Origin: Isochrysis galbana
Taxonomy: Eukaryota; Haptophyta; Isochrysidales; Isochrysidaceae
Length of the DNA stretch: 64,000 nucleotides
Direction of reading: 5' to 3'
NCBI GenBank assembly: GCA_018136815.1
Contig: CM030939.1
Span: forward strand, 2,054,808-2,118,807
Every line of letters starts with the position of its first letter. The stretch's first letter is position 1. The position numbers and the translations under genes are program-made. A model generated the notes under the pieces. That model searched no databases. It was not told the DNA's origin and was given only the letters and a program-made list of their open reading frames with translations. Positions 19,107 through 28,230 of this stretch are shown piece after piece.

Positions 19107-20232
19107 CTAGTCCTCGTCGTAGGCGAGTTCGCACTCTTCCTCCTCCTCACAGCCTTCGCCTGAGGCCGCGGTGCTCAGCTGATTCAGGGAGTTCACAGCG
19201 CCAAAGAATCGTCGTGCGAGGAAGGGAGGTAGCAACTTTGAGATCGAGTGCCTGCCACAAGTGGTCATCACGGCACTCATGAGGTTGCTCGATGCAAATG
19301 GCCTACCGCCACCCAAGCCATCAACATCTCCACGCAAGCATTGCAGGAGCAGCTAGTGGCCCTAGCAAGACTGGAGCATGTTAGTCATGTTCAGATACCT
19401 GTGCGTCGAGACGATCCCATACATGCCATGAATCAGCCAACTGAATATCTTCAAGCGCAAAACTGCCACTAACCACCCAAGGCCCACGGCCTCATAGGCG
19501 GATAAGACCGCATCTGCGCCTTTCATGACCTACGCGAGAGGGCGGATTCACGAGTCATGACCATGCCAAGGCGGACTGTCTCATCTTGATGCTGTATGTG
19601 GGCACACATCAGTTCTTGCATGACTCTCACCTCGTCATCTGGCCCAACAACATGTATGTGTCGCATGGCTTCCTCCTGTGTGATGACTTTGCCTTTCGCT
19701 GTCACATATCGATCATCCTTGAACTCAAGGATGTCAACAAACTCGAGCCTGCTCCCCTTGCGATCCAAAGCCGACAGCACGGCCTTGTTTGTCAAGCAAA
19801 CCTGGATGGGGTGAGCAGGAAGCAGTTTGCGGATCAGATGCCGTACGCATTGCTCGCGAAGGGGCATGAGGGGTCGGGGGAGGCGGGGGCGAGGGCGAGG
19901 GGTCTGAAGGATCGAAATGCGTTTGTTCAGGGCATCGGCAAGCGAGCGCTGCACACCGCGCAGGAAGAGTCATAGAGCACTTTGATCCTCGCGCTCGCGG
20001 CGACGGGCGTCATTCCAGAGGCTGGCTTTGGCGAGAGGGCTGTGGCGACCGTGACTGCACTGCGGCTGGTCGGCCGCATGGCCGGTCTGACGTAGATCCC
20101 GAGCATCGCGACGAGCAGCGTTGTCGCCATCATGCCGAGAGTGGGAGGGGAGGGGGTTGGGTTGGGATGGGGGGGTTGAGGGTGGAAGCGCAGCGAACGC
20201 GCCGAGGAGACTCGTTGCAGGGTGGTGTTCAT
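19107..20232 (-). CDS. DCC-family thiol-disulfide oxidoreductase (DUF393), four exons
   Basis: Exons: 20232-19957, 19801-19631, 19529-19399 and 19251-19107; 723 nt, 240 residues. All introns are GT-AG, and the Arg at the last junction is split AG|G. Exon 1 gives an Arg/Ser/Pro-rich N-terminus with a hydrophobic segment (MMATTLLVAMLGIYV), probably a targeting or anchor sequence, then IKVLYDSSCA. Exon 2 continues VCLTNKAVLSALDRKG and FVDI, so the family signature YDxxCxxC spans the first splice. Next come the typical EEAMRHIHVVGPD and, in exon 3, GADAVLSAYEAVGLGW with a hydrophobic helix. Exon 4 ends in an acidic tail (GCEEEEECELAYDED). The expected role is a membrane-associated thiol-disulfide oxidoreductase, possibly in plastid or mitochondrion; the substrate is unknown. 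Confidence 0.82.
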
Positions 20233-21059
20233 GAAAGACAAGAGCCATGATAGAAGAAATCGGTGGGAGTGGGCAGCAGGGAGAGGAAGAGGCTGTTGTA
20301 TGTGGGAGTAGGTAATCGTAAGGGTACGCGTACTCCTACTCCTACCAGTAGGAGGGAGAACGGCAGACAGATGGGGTGGGATCGATGGAGGAGGAGTCAG
20401 AGGAACGACACAGCGCGTTACGTAAAAGTCTCTCTGGGTGGCAGCGGAAAGCGATGGGAAGGCTTCCTCCTCTCACACTCTTCTCCGGCCGCGCGGCGCG
20501 AGAGGAGAGCCTCGCGGCCCCCGGCTGCGCTCTCTCTCTCTCTCTTTCTCTCTCTCTCAGCTCTCTCTCTCCCTCTCTCGCCCCTGGCGGCCTGGCCTCG
20601 AGGCCAGCCTGCGCCGCCCCCCGCCCCGCCCCCCGCTCCCCCCCCCTAAAGCAAGCCCCCCCCCCCCCCCCCCCCTCGCGCGCGCGCGACGAGGGGCCCC
20701 GCACCCCTCTGTTTTCCCTCTTCCTCAAGCTGGTCCCGTGAAGAAACGTACAGAGAGATAGGAAGTCTTCGGGTAAGTAAACACAAAAACAGGGGCAAGA
20801 GGACGTTTGTTTATGTTTACAACATTGTACTGTATTAAATAATGATAGTCCTATGTAAACAACAGCTGTCAGTCGGGGGTTTTTGCGGGGTTGAAACAAC
20901 GTTGGAAGAAGGTTCGAAGAGCTCGTTCAAAGAAGTCACGATCCTCAATCCTTCCTTAAGGTGGTACACGGATGGGAAGCGGGGGGGGGGGGGCACGCCG
21001 CTGCCGCGAAGTGGGAGCGAGGGGGGGGGGGGGCGCCCTGGAGACGAGGGCAGAGCGGA
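20233..21059. other. Divergent intergenic region with CT and poly-C tracts
   Basis: Lies between the DCC gene (minus) and the zinc-ribbon ORF (plus). Contains CT repeats at about 20529-20580, a C run at about 20657-20676 and G runs at 20980-20992 and 21020-21034. CCTACTCCTACCAGTAGGAG at about 20333-20352 is palindromic. No gene supported. Confidence 0.5.
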
Positions 21060-23420
21060 ATGGCACCCGGTGCTCATGGAGAGCCGGAGCCGTGGGATGA
21101 GGAGGACACCCTGGAACGGCCCCCCTGCAATCCCGAGCCTTCCTCCCGGCCAAGGTCGTCGAAGACCCCAGGGGGGTCAAAGGCGAAGAAGCGTAGGCGC
21201 TCATATTGCGCGCTGAAGGAGGGTCTTTGACGAATTGGGATGGCCCATAGGGCCTGAGGGCAATGAGGAAGGAGGCAGACCGGCGGCAGGCGCGGCGGAG
21301 GAGACGACTTCGGAGACGCTGACGGGCTGAGGCCCGTCAGCAGAGGAAGGCGGGCAGGCGGGCTTGAGCGAGGGCGAGGACGGCGGCGAGAGCGACATCG
21401 AGCGAGAGGCGAGAGGCGAGGGTGAGTGAGAGGAGGGCTGTGTTGGCAGGGGCTGGTGAGGCAAGGAGAGTTTGTAGGGTACGAGTGTTACGAGAGCGAG
21501 AGCGACGAGAGCGAGAGCGACGGATGACGACTGACGACAAGACGTCGGATCCAACGATGCTGCGACACCGACTCACGAACACACTAGAATCATTCACCCA
21601 AACCAAGCAAAACATGAAATAACCGAGACCCCACATCGCCGGTAACTCAAACACGTCGCGAGAGACAGAGAGAGAGAGCGAGAGAGAGAGAGAATCCGCA
21701 GCGACGGTCGGAGCGTGTCTTCGCTTTGGATTTTCCCACCAAGGCGGAAAGTCGAAGAGGAACGTTATGTCGCGCAACCACGGCGATCACATTGGATACA
21801 GATCGCAGCGAGGTATCCTTGCAATCGAAGAAATCTTGCTGTTGAGCGTGGACCTTCTAGACGTTTCTATCGAGCAACCCCGAGTAGCAACCAAGGGAGG
21901 AGAAAACCAAAAACCAACGGGACCAAGGGCTTCCATGCAACTTGCATCAAGGGGAAAGATAACCCAAAACCAAAGCAGCGAATCTAAATCAATCTCCAAG
22001 GGGAGATGGCAAACCAATGACCAAGGAGAAAGATTCCCTCACCCAAGCAGCGAACCTAAATCGATCTCCGAGGGGAGATGGCAAACCAAACCTGATTGCC
22101 CCCAGAAGCAGGTAAAGAAACGCGGGGAGATAGCGAATTAAACCTTTTGCGAGGCGCCTGGGAGGAAGAAAGGTGGGGAAACTTCCCTTCTCTTCGAGAG
22201 AGCAGAGGGAGGGCGCTCCAGAACCCTAGATCCTAGGCGTCCACGCGAAGTTTTTGACCGAGAACGAGAACGAGAGAATTATAACGATAAATACCGAACG
22301 AAGAGAAGAGAGAAGCCTAGCGAGAGTCGATTCGCGAATGCGACACCCCCCTGCTAGGATCGAGCGTCCCGCGAGGGAAAGAAGAGAACCTAACGGATAG
22401 CGGAGAGTTCCATCCAGGCAAGATGGCCGAGCAATACGCAATACCTAACGAGAGCGAATCTAAATCAATCTCCAAGGGGAGATGGCAAACCAAGGACCAA
22501 GGAGAAAGATTCCCTCACCCAAGCAGCGAACCTAAATCGATCTCCGAGGGGAGATGGCAAACCAAACCTGATTGCCCCCAGAAGCAGGTAAAGAAACGCG
22601 GGGAGATAGCGAATTAAACCTTTTGCGAGGCGCCTGGGAGGAAGAAAGGTGGGGAAACTTCCCTTCTCTTCGAGAGAGCAGAGGGAGGGCGCTCCAGAAC
22701 CCTAGATCCTAGGCGTCCACGCGAAGTTTTTGACCGAGAACGAGAACGAGAGAATTATAACGATAAATACCGAACGAAGAGAAGAGAGAAGCCTAGCGAG
22801 AGTCGATTCGCGAATGCGACAGTCTTCCATCGAGGAGGAAGAGGAAGGCCCGTTCCCACCTGGACTTTGGCTCTCCAGGGGACTGCAATGGCCTGCGGAA
22901 GCCGACGAGGCGCATCCTGCCACTCCCCACGCCGCCAGTCCCTCCCACTCCACCAGCTCCAGCGCCCACCCCCCAAGCCCAAGACCGCGCCCACATCGTG
23001 CACTCGCAGGTACTCCACGACTGGATACTAAGGACATTTCCATGCCCCCACTGCGGAGTTGCCGATGCTCTCGGTGCAGCCCCTCCAGCCCGCGTGTGGG
23101 GTAGCTACGGAATGATCCTGAAGTTGCAGTGCAAGGAGTGCCTTGTGAAGTTGCAGTTCAATGGCGGTGATCGCACCAAGCTGCCGAGGGCTGCTGAGGT
23201 GTCGCGCGCACAGACGGACCCGGAGGTGGAGGAGGAGGAGGAGGAGGCGAAGGAGCCATTGGAAGAGGAGGCCGTGCAGAAGAAGCGCAAGATGTCGGGA
23301 AGGTTCCTCTCCTCCGAGGCCCTCCGGGCAGTGCTAGGCTGTCTGCTGAACGGTACGCTGCACGCGGAGTTCGCAGCACACTGCGTGGCGCAGCAGGGAG
23401 CTTCCGGCTGTCGTCGGTAA
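21060..23420 (+). pseudogene. Zinc-ribbon ORF split by an LTR-type insertion
   Basis: The parts are 21060-21227 and 22827-23420. An ATG at 21060 opens MAPGAHGEPEPWDEEDT and a basic KAKKRRR stretch (possible nuclear signal), then hits TGA exactly where the 21228 element begins. Removing the element and one copy of its 5-bp target repeat (GTCTT) leaves the frame open across the joint, for 253 codons. The distal part is Pro-rich, then has CPHC and CKEC 25 residues apart (zinc ribbon), an acidic run, KKRK, and SSEALRAVLGCLLNGTLHAEF. The CxxC pairs followed by this kind of helix recall the N-terminal region of transposases such as Kolobok or MULE, but this is tentative. So a host gene or older transposon was probably broken by a younger insertion. 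The true 3' end may lie in further exons. Confidence 0.6.
21228..22821 (+). mobile_element. LTR-type element with duplicated 3' part and 5-bp target duplication
   Basis: Begins TGACGAATTGGG and ends GCGAATGCGACA, so it has TG...CA tips, and is flanked by GTCTT on both sides (21223-21227 and 22822-22826). Inside, 21979-22345 is repeated almost exactly at 22454-22821. The first 1,118 bp (21228-22345) therefore look like one LTR, and 22454-22821 like the 3' third of a second LTR, with 108 bp between. The 108 bp include ATGGCCGAGCAATACGC, perhaps the start of a lost gag frame. The solo copy at 47282-48136 shares both ends. No protease, RT or integrase is present. Confidence 0.8.
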
Positions 23421-24561
23421 ACCTCTCGTGCAACCCTATTGGCGCGGAGAGCCAGCCAATGCTCTCACAGCTGAGGAAGCTCAAGGTGCAGGTTACTCTG
23501 CTGTGATCACGATGCAATTGAGTGTGTGTGTGCGGGGGGGGGGGAGGGGGGTCGGAGAGGGGGGTCGAATACTCTAGTAAATATAACATGTATATATGCG
23601 GGGGGTAATTTCCCCCCGTGTTCGGGTGGTGCACTGGGACTTTTGATGGCCCGCACCTTCTGCACAGGAAGGCTGCCCTTCCTTGCAGTCTGCACTGCTG
23701 CCCGCACCTCCTGCTCATCACCGTCGCAGAGAGGGCGAGAGGGCACAGCCAGTGCTGTTCGTCCACCTTCTTCCACCCTCGCTGGACGCTGCGCCTCACC
23801 AACACGACGCGCAGCGGCTCCGGCGGCTCTGCGCCTACGTCGCCGCGGCCACCGGCTGGGCTGTCGGGAGGGTCGCCATAGGCCTCTCCCAGGCCGCCAG
23901 GGTCATACCCCATGCCCCACATCACCCTCCACAGGGCCCAGAAGGTGGGCCACTCCCTCGCTGGAGGCGCTCGCCACCCTCCGCTCCGCCGTAATACCGG
24001 GGGTGGGCACTCCGATCCGCGTACCACCTTAAAACGGCCAGTTGGGCTGTCAGTCCGTAAGCTTACGGTGGTTTTGAGCTTACACTTACATCAGTACTTA
24101 CATCAGTACTAACATCAGCTTACACCCCTACTACACCTTCTAGTATCGCTATTATTATACTTATACTTACTGGGGGGTGTTCAGCGTGCAGCGCGTGGCG
24201 CGCGCGCAAAGGGGAGGGCAGCGCAAACAAACAGAGAGCAGGAGTTGGCAGGTGCATGTGAAGAGGCCAAGAGGCCAAGGTGGTGGGGGGTGGGCAGCTA
24301 GCAGGAGAGAGGAGAGATGGGGGGGAGGGAGCGGGGAGCGGGCGGGCGCGCCTCTGCGCTTGTTCGCGGGGGCTCGTTCCCGCTCCGGAGTTTTGTTTTC
24401 AGTTTTATTTTTGAACTGGAAGCCTAGGCACTAACATCAGTATATCGTATATCAGCTCCTGGGGAGCTGCTAATACTAATACTAATGCATCAATACTAAT
24501 ATCAGTACTTACAGCCCAACTAGGACCCCCACAACCCACAACGAAGTGTAACCCTACAACT
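23421..24561. other. Intergenic, no supported gene
   Basis: May contain remains of the zinc-ribbon gene (23430-23500) but no convincing exon. CTTACATCAGTA-type words repeat at 24080-24120 and 24430-24515. TATA-rich short patch at 23580-23600. Confidence 0.4.
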
Positions 24562-24890
24562 AGGGCGGTCAAACAGCTATTTTAACTTCTAAGGGGGGAA
24601 AATTGACCAAGTCACAACTAAGTTTATACTTAGTTCGCCTGAAGCCCGTTAGCAGAGGAAGGCGGGCAGGCGCAGGCGGGCTTGGGCGAGGGCGAGGACG
24701 GCGGCGGCTAGGCCAGATGGCCAGATGTGTCGGATCAGCCCGATGAAAGCGGGAGTCCTGCCGACACGTTCCAAAAATATAGAACGTCAAACTTTTGGCA
24801 AAGAGGGGTAGGGGGTAGAGGGGAACCCTGCGGAATCCATCCTTGGACACCCGGTGGAAATAGTGGTTAAAAGGAGTGAGTGACCGGGCC
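24562..24890 (+). mobile_element. Short element with imperfect terminal inverted repeats
   Basis: Starts TAGGGCGGTCAAACAG...TTTTAAC and ends GTTAAAAGGAGTGAGTGACCGGGCCA. The ends pair as imperfect inverted repeats (CGGTCA and TTTTAAC in common). Its left tip is that of the 7412 element and its right tip that of the 11310 insertion. Inside, about 24638-24710 matches part of the LTR-like element (GCAGAGGAAGGCGGGCAGGC). No clear target duplication. Confidence 0.55.
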
Positions 24891-25095
24891 AGTATGTACC
24901 TTCATACCTCATACCTTCATACCTTCATGCGATCTCGCACGCGAGCGCTTCTTCCGAGATGCAGAGAGCATGAGTCGCGAATATGCTGGGAAATTTCCTG
25001 GAGAAGAAGGGAGGTCAAGGTCAAGGTGGGGGCGGCGACGCCGACGGTCGGCGGTGACGTACGGCGTCGGCCGTCTCGAGTCTAATCGGTACACG

Positions 25096-25122
25096 ATGTC
25101 TGGAGGCTCGTCCCTCTATTAA
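25096..25122 (+). other. Eight-codon upstream ORF abutting the next start
   Basis: ATG...TAA at 25096-25122 is in the same frame as the following CDS and its stop directly touches the ATG at 25123 (TAAATG). It could lower or gate translation of the oxidoreductase. It may also simply show that the true start is the later in-frame ATG at 25177. Confidence 0.35.
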
Positions 25123-26406
25123 ATGCTAGACGCATCTCCTTCCGCTGCTCCGTACTCCTCTCCATCGGGAACGCCGATGCGGTCATACGATGTGGTCGTC
25201 CTCGGCGCGAGCGGCTTCACTGGTCGGCTCGCCGTTCAGTACCTAAATGAGCGCTACTCGAGCCTCAACTACGCTGTTACCGCCCGCTCTACCACCAAGC
25301 TCGAGCAGCTCAAGCAGATGATCTCTGGCTCACCCAATGCCGTGGCGACGCTCTGCGATGTGACAGACCCACTCTCTCTCGACTCGGTCGTGCGTAGCGC
25401 ATCATGTGTGCTCAACTTCGCAGGCTCGCCTTTCATCGATAAGGCGCTTCCGGTCGTTGAAGCATGCGCCAAGCACGGCACGCATTACGTCGATATCACC
25501 GGCGAGGTGCCTTTGCACCGAGCGTCGTACGATCGTTACCACAAAGCGGCAGCTGAGTCCGGCGCCATCATTCTCCACCAGTGTGGCTTCGACTCCGTGC
25601 CGGCGGATCTGTGTGCATACCTCGCCGTTAAGGCGATGCGCGAGCGTCACGACTGCCAGTGCTCCGAAGTCCGGCTGATCATGGCAGACTCCAAGGGCGG
25701 CGTCTCGGGAGGCACTTTGGCCTCGGGAGCTCACTTGATTGCCAACAGGGACCTTCCTGGTATGGCCGAGGTCAAGGCTCGGGGCGCCTACCCCCTCGAC
25801 CCCGCTGATGGCACTGGCGGCCCCGATACTAGCTTCGATGGACGCAACGGTGCGCTAGTGAGCTACGATGTGCTTGCCCGCACATGGACCATGCCCTTCA
25901 TCATGTCCGGTGTGAATGTCCCACTCGTGCGCAAGAGCGCAGCGCTCCTGGGGTACGGCGCCCAAGATGGCTGCCGCATCTCGGAGGCGGCGGCTTGCAA
26001 ATCGCGCCTCGAGGGCATCAGGAACTTGTTCGCCATAGGCATCGGAGGATTCTTCTTTGTTCTTCCTCCCACTCGTTGGCTGTTACTCAAGTTGGGCATC
26101 ATTCCTAGTCCCGGCGAGGGACCCAACGAGCATACGCGCGAGACTGGCCATTTCCACGAGTATGCCATTGCCGTAGGCGCCAAGGAGGGTGCACCGGTTG
26201 TGAAGGCGCACATGCGATCTGGAGATGCCGGTGATCCTGGCTATAAGGCAACGGCTCGCATGGCATGTGAAGCGGCGCTCACGTTGGCGTTGCAACGTTC
26301 GGATTGCCACAAGCAAGGCGGGGTGTTGACACCCGCAGTTGCTCTGGGTGATGCGTACATCAAGCGGCTGCAGGTTTCTGGAATGGAGCTTAATGTGGAC
26401 TCTTGA
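25123..26406 (+). CDS. Saccharopine dehydrogenase-like oxidoreductase (SCCPDH-type)
   Basis: 427 residues, close to the roughly 429 of animal SCCPDH, without introns. After a Ser/Pro-rich lead, YDVVVLGASGFTGRLAVQYL is the Rossmann GxxGxxG nucleotide-binding turn (about residues 23-42). NFAGSPF, GTHYVDITGEV, CGFDSVPADLCAYLAVKAM and GGVSGGTLASG are typical of the family. IGIGGFFFVLPPTRWLLLKLGIIPSPGEGP is a hydrophobic segment (written here in two parts: IGIGGFFFVLPPTRW and LLLKLGIIPSPGEGP) near residue 305-335 as in relatives, suggesting membrane or lipid-droplet association. The catalytic role of this eukaryotic branch is not settled; it is not true lysine-pathway saccharopine dehydrogenase. 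The start could instead be at 25177 (MRSYDVVVLG). Confidence 0.9.
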   Translation: MLDASPSAAPYSSPSGTPMRSYDVVVLGASGFTGRLAVQYLNERYSSLNYAVTARSTTKLEQLKQMISGSPNAVATLCDVTDPLSLDSVVRSASCVLNFAGSPFIDKALPVVEACAKHGTHYVDITGEVPLHRASYDRYHKAAAESGAIILHQCGFDSVPADLCAYLAVKAMRERHDCQCSEVRLIMADSKGGVSGGTLASGAHLIANRDLPGMAEVKARGAYPLDPADGTGGPDTSFDGRNGALVSYDVLARTWTMPFIMSGVNVPLVRKSAALLGYGAQDGCRISEAAACKSRLEGIRNLFAIGIGGFFFVLPPTRWLLLKLGIIPSPGEGPNEHTRETGHFHEYAIAVGAKEGAPVVKAHMRSGDAGDPGYKATARMACEAALTLALQRSDCHKQGGVLTPAVALGDAYIKRLQVSGMELNVDS

Positions 26407-26859
26407 GTGATGGCGAAGCACTTGGCAGTTTTACTCTGTACGTTTCCAATGTGCAGTGGCAGGTGGGAGTGAGGGGGGGGGGGGGGGCAAGCAGCTCATC
26501 CTCCCCGTTTTGGAGTAGGAGTGAGAGAATGCTTAGGAATTTCTATGCGGGATGACGGCAGTGAATACGATTCTCTTATGATTGCGTTGATTAGACTGAT
26601 TAGAGAAAATGGGGGAATGAATTTCTAGGTCTGCACCACGCACCACCGCCCGCAAGGCTACCAAGAAACTTTTGTTTGGTTTGGAGAGGAGACAGGCGCG
26701 CGCGACTATTTGGAAAGGTCGCGTTCCGTCGAAAGTGGACCATCATGTGTAGTTTTATTTTCTCTTGCATATATACGTTTAAACTTTTTAAACTTCATAA
26801 TATTCTTACCGCACTCGCGGCGAATGGAACCACTACCACTACCACTACCTACACGTAGT
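26407..26859. other. 3' flank and intergenic DNA
   Basis: A G run at about 26474-26488, AT-rich 26740-26815, and ACTACCACTACC near 26833-26845. No gene seen. Confidence 0.4.
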
Positions 26860-27065
26860 ATACTTGCTCTACATCTACACCCCCACTCCCCCAGCCCTTC
26901 CCCCCCCGCCATCAGGCGGCTCCCCCCGTGCACTACTAGGGGGATAGGGGCGAAGGGCTTAGATATGGTCCGGTGGCCCGCGCCTCCCCCTGGTGATCCG
27001 ATCCGTTCCCCCCTTCCTCCTCTGCCTACCGCCTACCGGGCTGGTGGCGGCCTCAGGCAGGCGAG
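26860..27065 (+). repeat. Dispersed repeat (inverted copy at 38872-39092)
   Basis: Shares, in opposite orientation with 38872-39092, CCATCAGGCGGCTCCCCCCG, AGATATGGTCCGGTGGCCCG and CGGGCTGGTGGCGGCCTC. A piece of the same repeat is at about 50821-50866. Confidence 0.75.
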
Positions 27066-27215
27066 AAGCGCTCAATCACCATCACCCACAGCCCACAGCA
27101 TGGAAAGCGTTCAATCACCATCAGCCTACACGTGTCGCACGTGTAAACGCGTTCAATCGCCATCACCATCACCCCACCGCATGGAAAAGCCTTCACACAC
27201 CGTGCGGTATGGAGG
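27066..27215 (-). repeat. Degenerate minisatellite (related to 59487-59700)
   Basis: Words like CATGGAAAGCGTTCAATCACC recur three to four times. On the minus strand they match the TGATTGAACGCTTTTCCAT unit array at 59487-59700. Confidence 0.65.
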
Positions 27216-27350
27216 GATGGAGGGAGGGGGGGGGGGGGTCAATTGAAACATATAACATGACAGATCACTCATCTCCCCCTCCAAAAAATAAATCTCCCAT
27301 CCCACTCGTGTCGGTTCTACCGAAATGCACCCAAGTTTGGGGAGGTCCTT
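27216..27350. other. 3' flank of the ankyrin ORF
   Basis: Short non-coding stretch with a G run at about 27226-27237. Confidence 0.35.
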
Positions 27351-27866
27351 TCAAGCCCCAGCACGCGTCAGTAGATCGATCATTGTGTCATCGTTGGTCA
27401 TCTGAAGAATGTTGTTGCTGATGTGAGCACCATTTGCAAGGAGCACTTCGGCCACTTCTATGTGATTCATCTTACAGGCATGAAGTAGAGGAGTATATCC
27501 ATCATCATCCATAGCTTCAATCACGGCACCAGCATTGAGGAGTTCAACCACAATATGAGCATGCCCTCGCTTGGCAGCCATGATAAGGGCTGTCTGCTCT
27601 TTTGGGTAGCTCCAACCTGGTTGACAAACGTCACCAATGCAGATGCACTCTTCTGCCGATCCTTGAATCAACTCCAATGTATTCTTTACGCACCAGAAAT
27701 GCCCGCGAGAGGATACCTCCATCAGTGAATTGGTCTGATGGCAATCATCTACATACATGAAGTCGATGTCCTGACCCAAGTCCTCTATAGGTGGAAATTG
27801 ATTCGTAGTGCAATACTCCCATAGAAGCTTCCCGTTGCGACGTTTAGACAGGTGAGGTGACACTTG
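27351..27866 (-). CDS. Ankyrin-repeat protein, probably frameshifted at its 5' end
   Basis: The frame encodes about 170 residues with YPKEQTALIMAAKRGHAHIV and DDDGYTPLLHACKMNHIEV, two clear ankyrin repeats plus a degenerate third. It has no ATG at its upstream end. A stop lies close before it in that frame and the first internal ATG is at DIDFMYVDD. A second frame (27844-28158), offset by one base, carries MDSSSLKRPMEPDEE just upstream and is preceded by FPAVEQ repeats from the minisatellite. The two would join with a one-base shift near 27845-27866, so this is a decayed gene, a sequence error or an undetected splice. Base composition is clearly poorer in GC than neighbouring genes, which could mean a different origin. 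Confidence 0.55.
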   Translation of the reverse strand, partial: QVSPHLSKRRNGKLLWEYCTTNQFPPIEDLGQDIDFMYVDDCHQTNSLMEVSSRGHFWCVKNTLELIQGSAEECICIGDVCQPGWSYPKEQTALIMAAKRGHAHIVVELLNAGAVIEAMDDDGYTPLLHACKMNHIEVAEVLLANGAHISNNILQMTNDDTMIDLLTRAGA

Positions 27867-28033
27867 CTTGACGGGTCTCTTCGTCTGGTTCCATAGGACG
27901 CTTCAGAGAAGAGGAGTCCATCGCGATTCTGATACGCGGGGAGGGGGGGACTGGCAGGCGAGGAGGGAGAGGGGGCTGGTAGGCGAGGAGGGGGGGCTGG
28001 TAGGCAACGCAGGGTGGGCGGCAGGGGCGGACT

Positions 28034-28230
28034 TCAGTGAACTGCTCAACTGCAGGGAACTGCTCAACTACAGGGAACTGCTCAACCGCAGGGAACTGCT
28101 CAACCGCAAGGAACTGCTCAACCGCAGGGAACTGCTCAACCGCAGGGAAACTACTCAACTTCAGGGAAACTGCTCAACTTCAGGGAAACTGCTCAACTGC
28201 AGGGAAGCTGCTCAACTGCAGGGAACTGCT
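28034..28230 (-). repeat. 18/19-bp minisatellite, about 11 units
   Basis: Units of the type CTGCTCAACTGCAGGGAA. The left units (28036-28150) are 18 bp, so on the minus strand they read as repeated FPAVEQ. Right units (28150-28205) gain an extra A and are 19 bp, which breaks the frame. Confidence 0.9.

Noticed and set aside
18512-19150. 212-codon minus-strand frame
   Set aside because: No domain, overlaps the end of the DCC gene and an opposite frame, and no splice support. More likely 3' untranslated or intergenic sequence.
21201-21554. Frame in the LTR-like element also open in the copy at 47231-47680
   Set aside because: Open in both copies, but rich in Ser/Pro/Leu from repetitive GAGAGCGA DNA and running across the element tip into unique sequence, so not a conserved protein.
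28034-28230. CRISPR array
   Set aside because: Units are contiguous 18-19-bp repeats without unique spacers, in a eukaryotic context.
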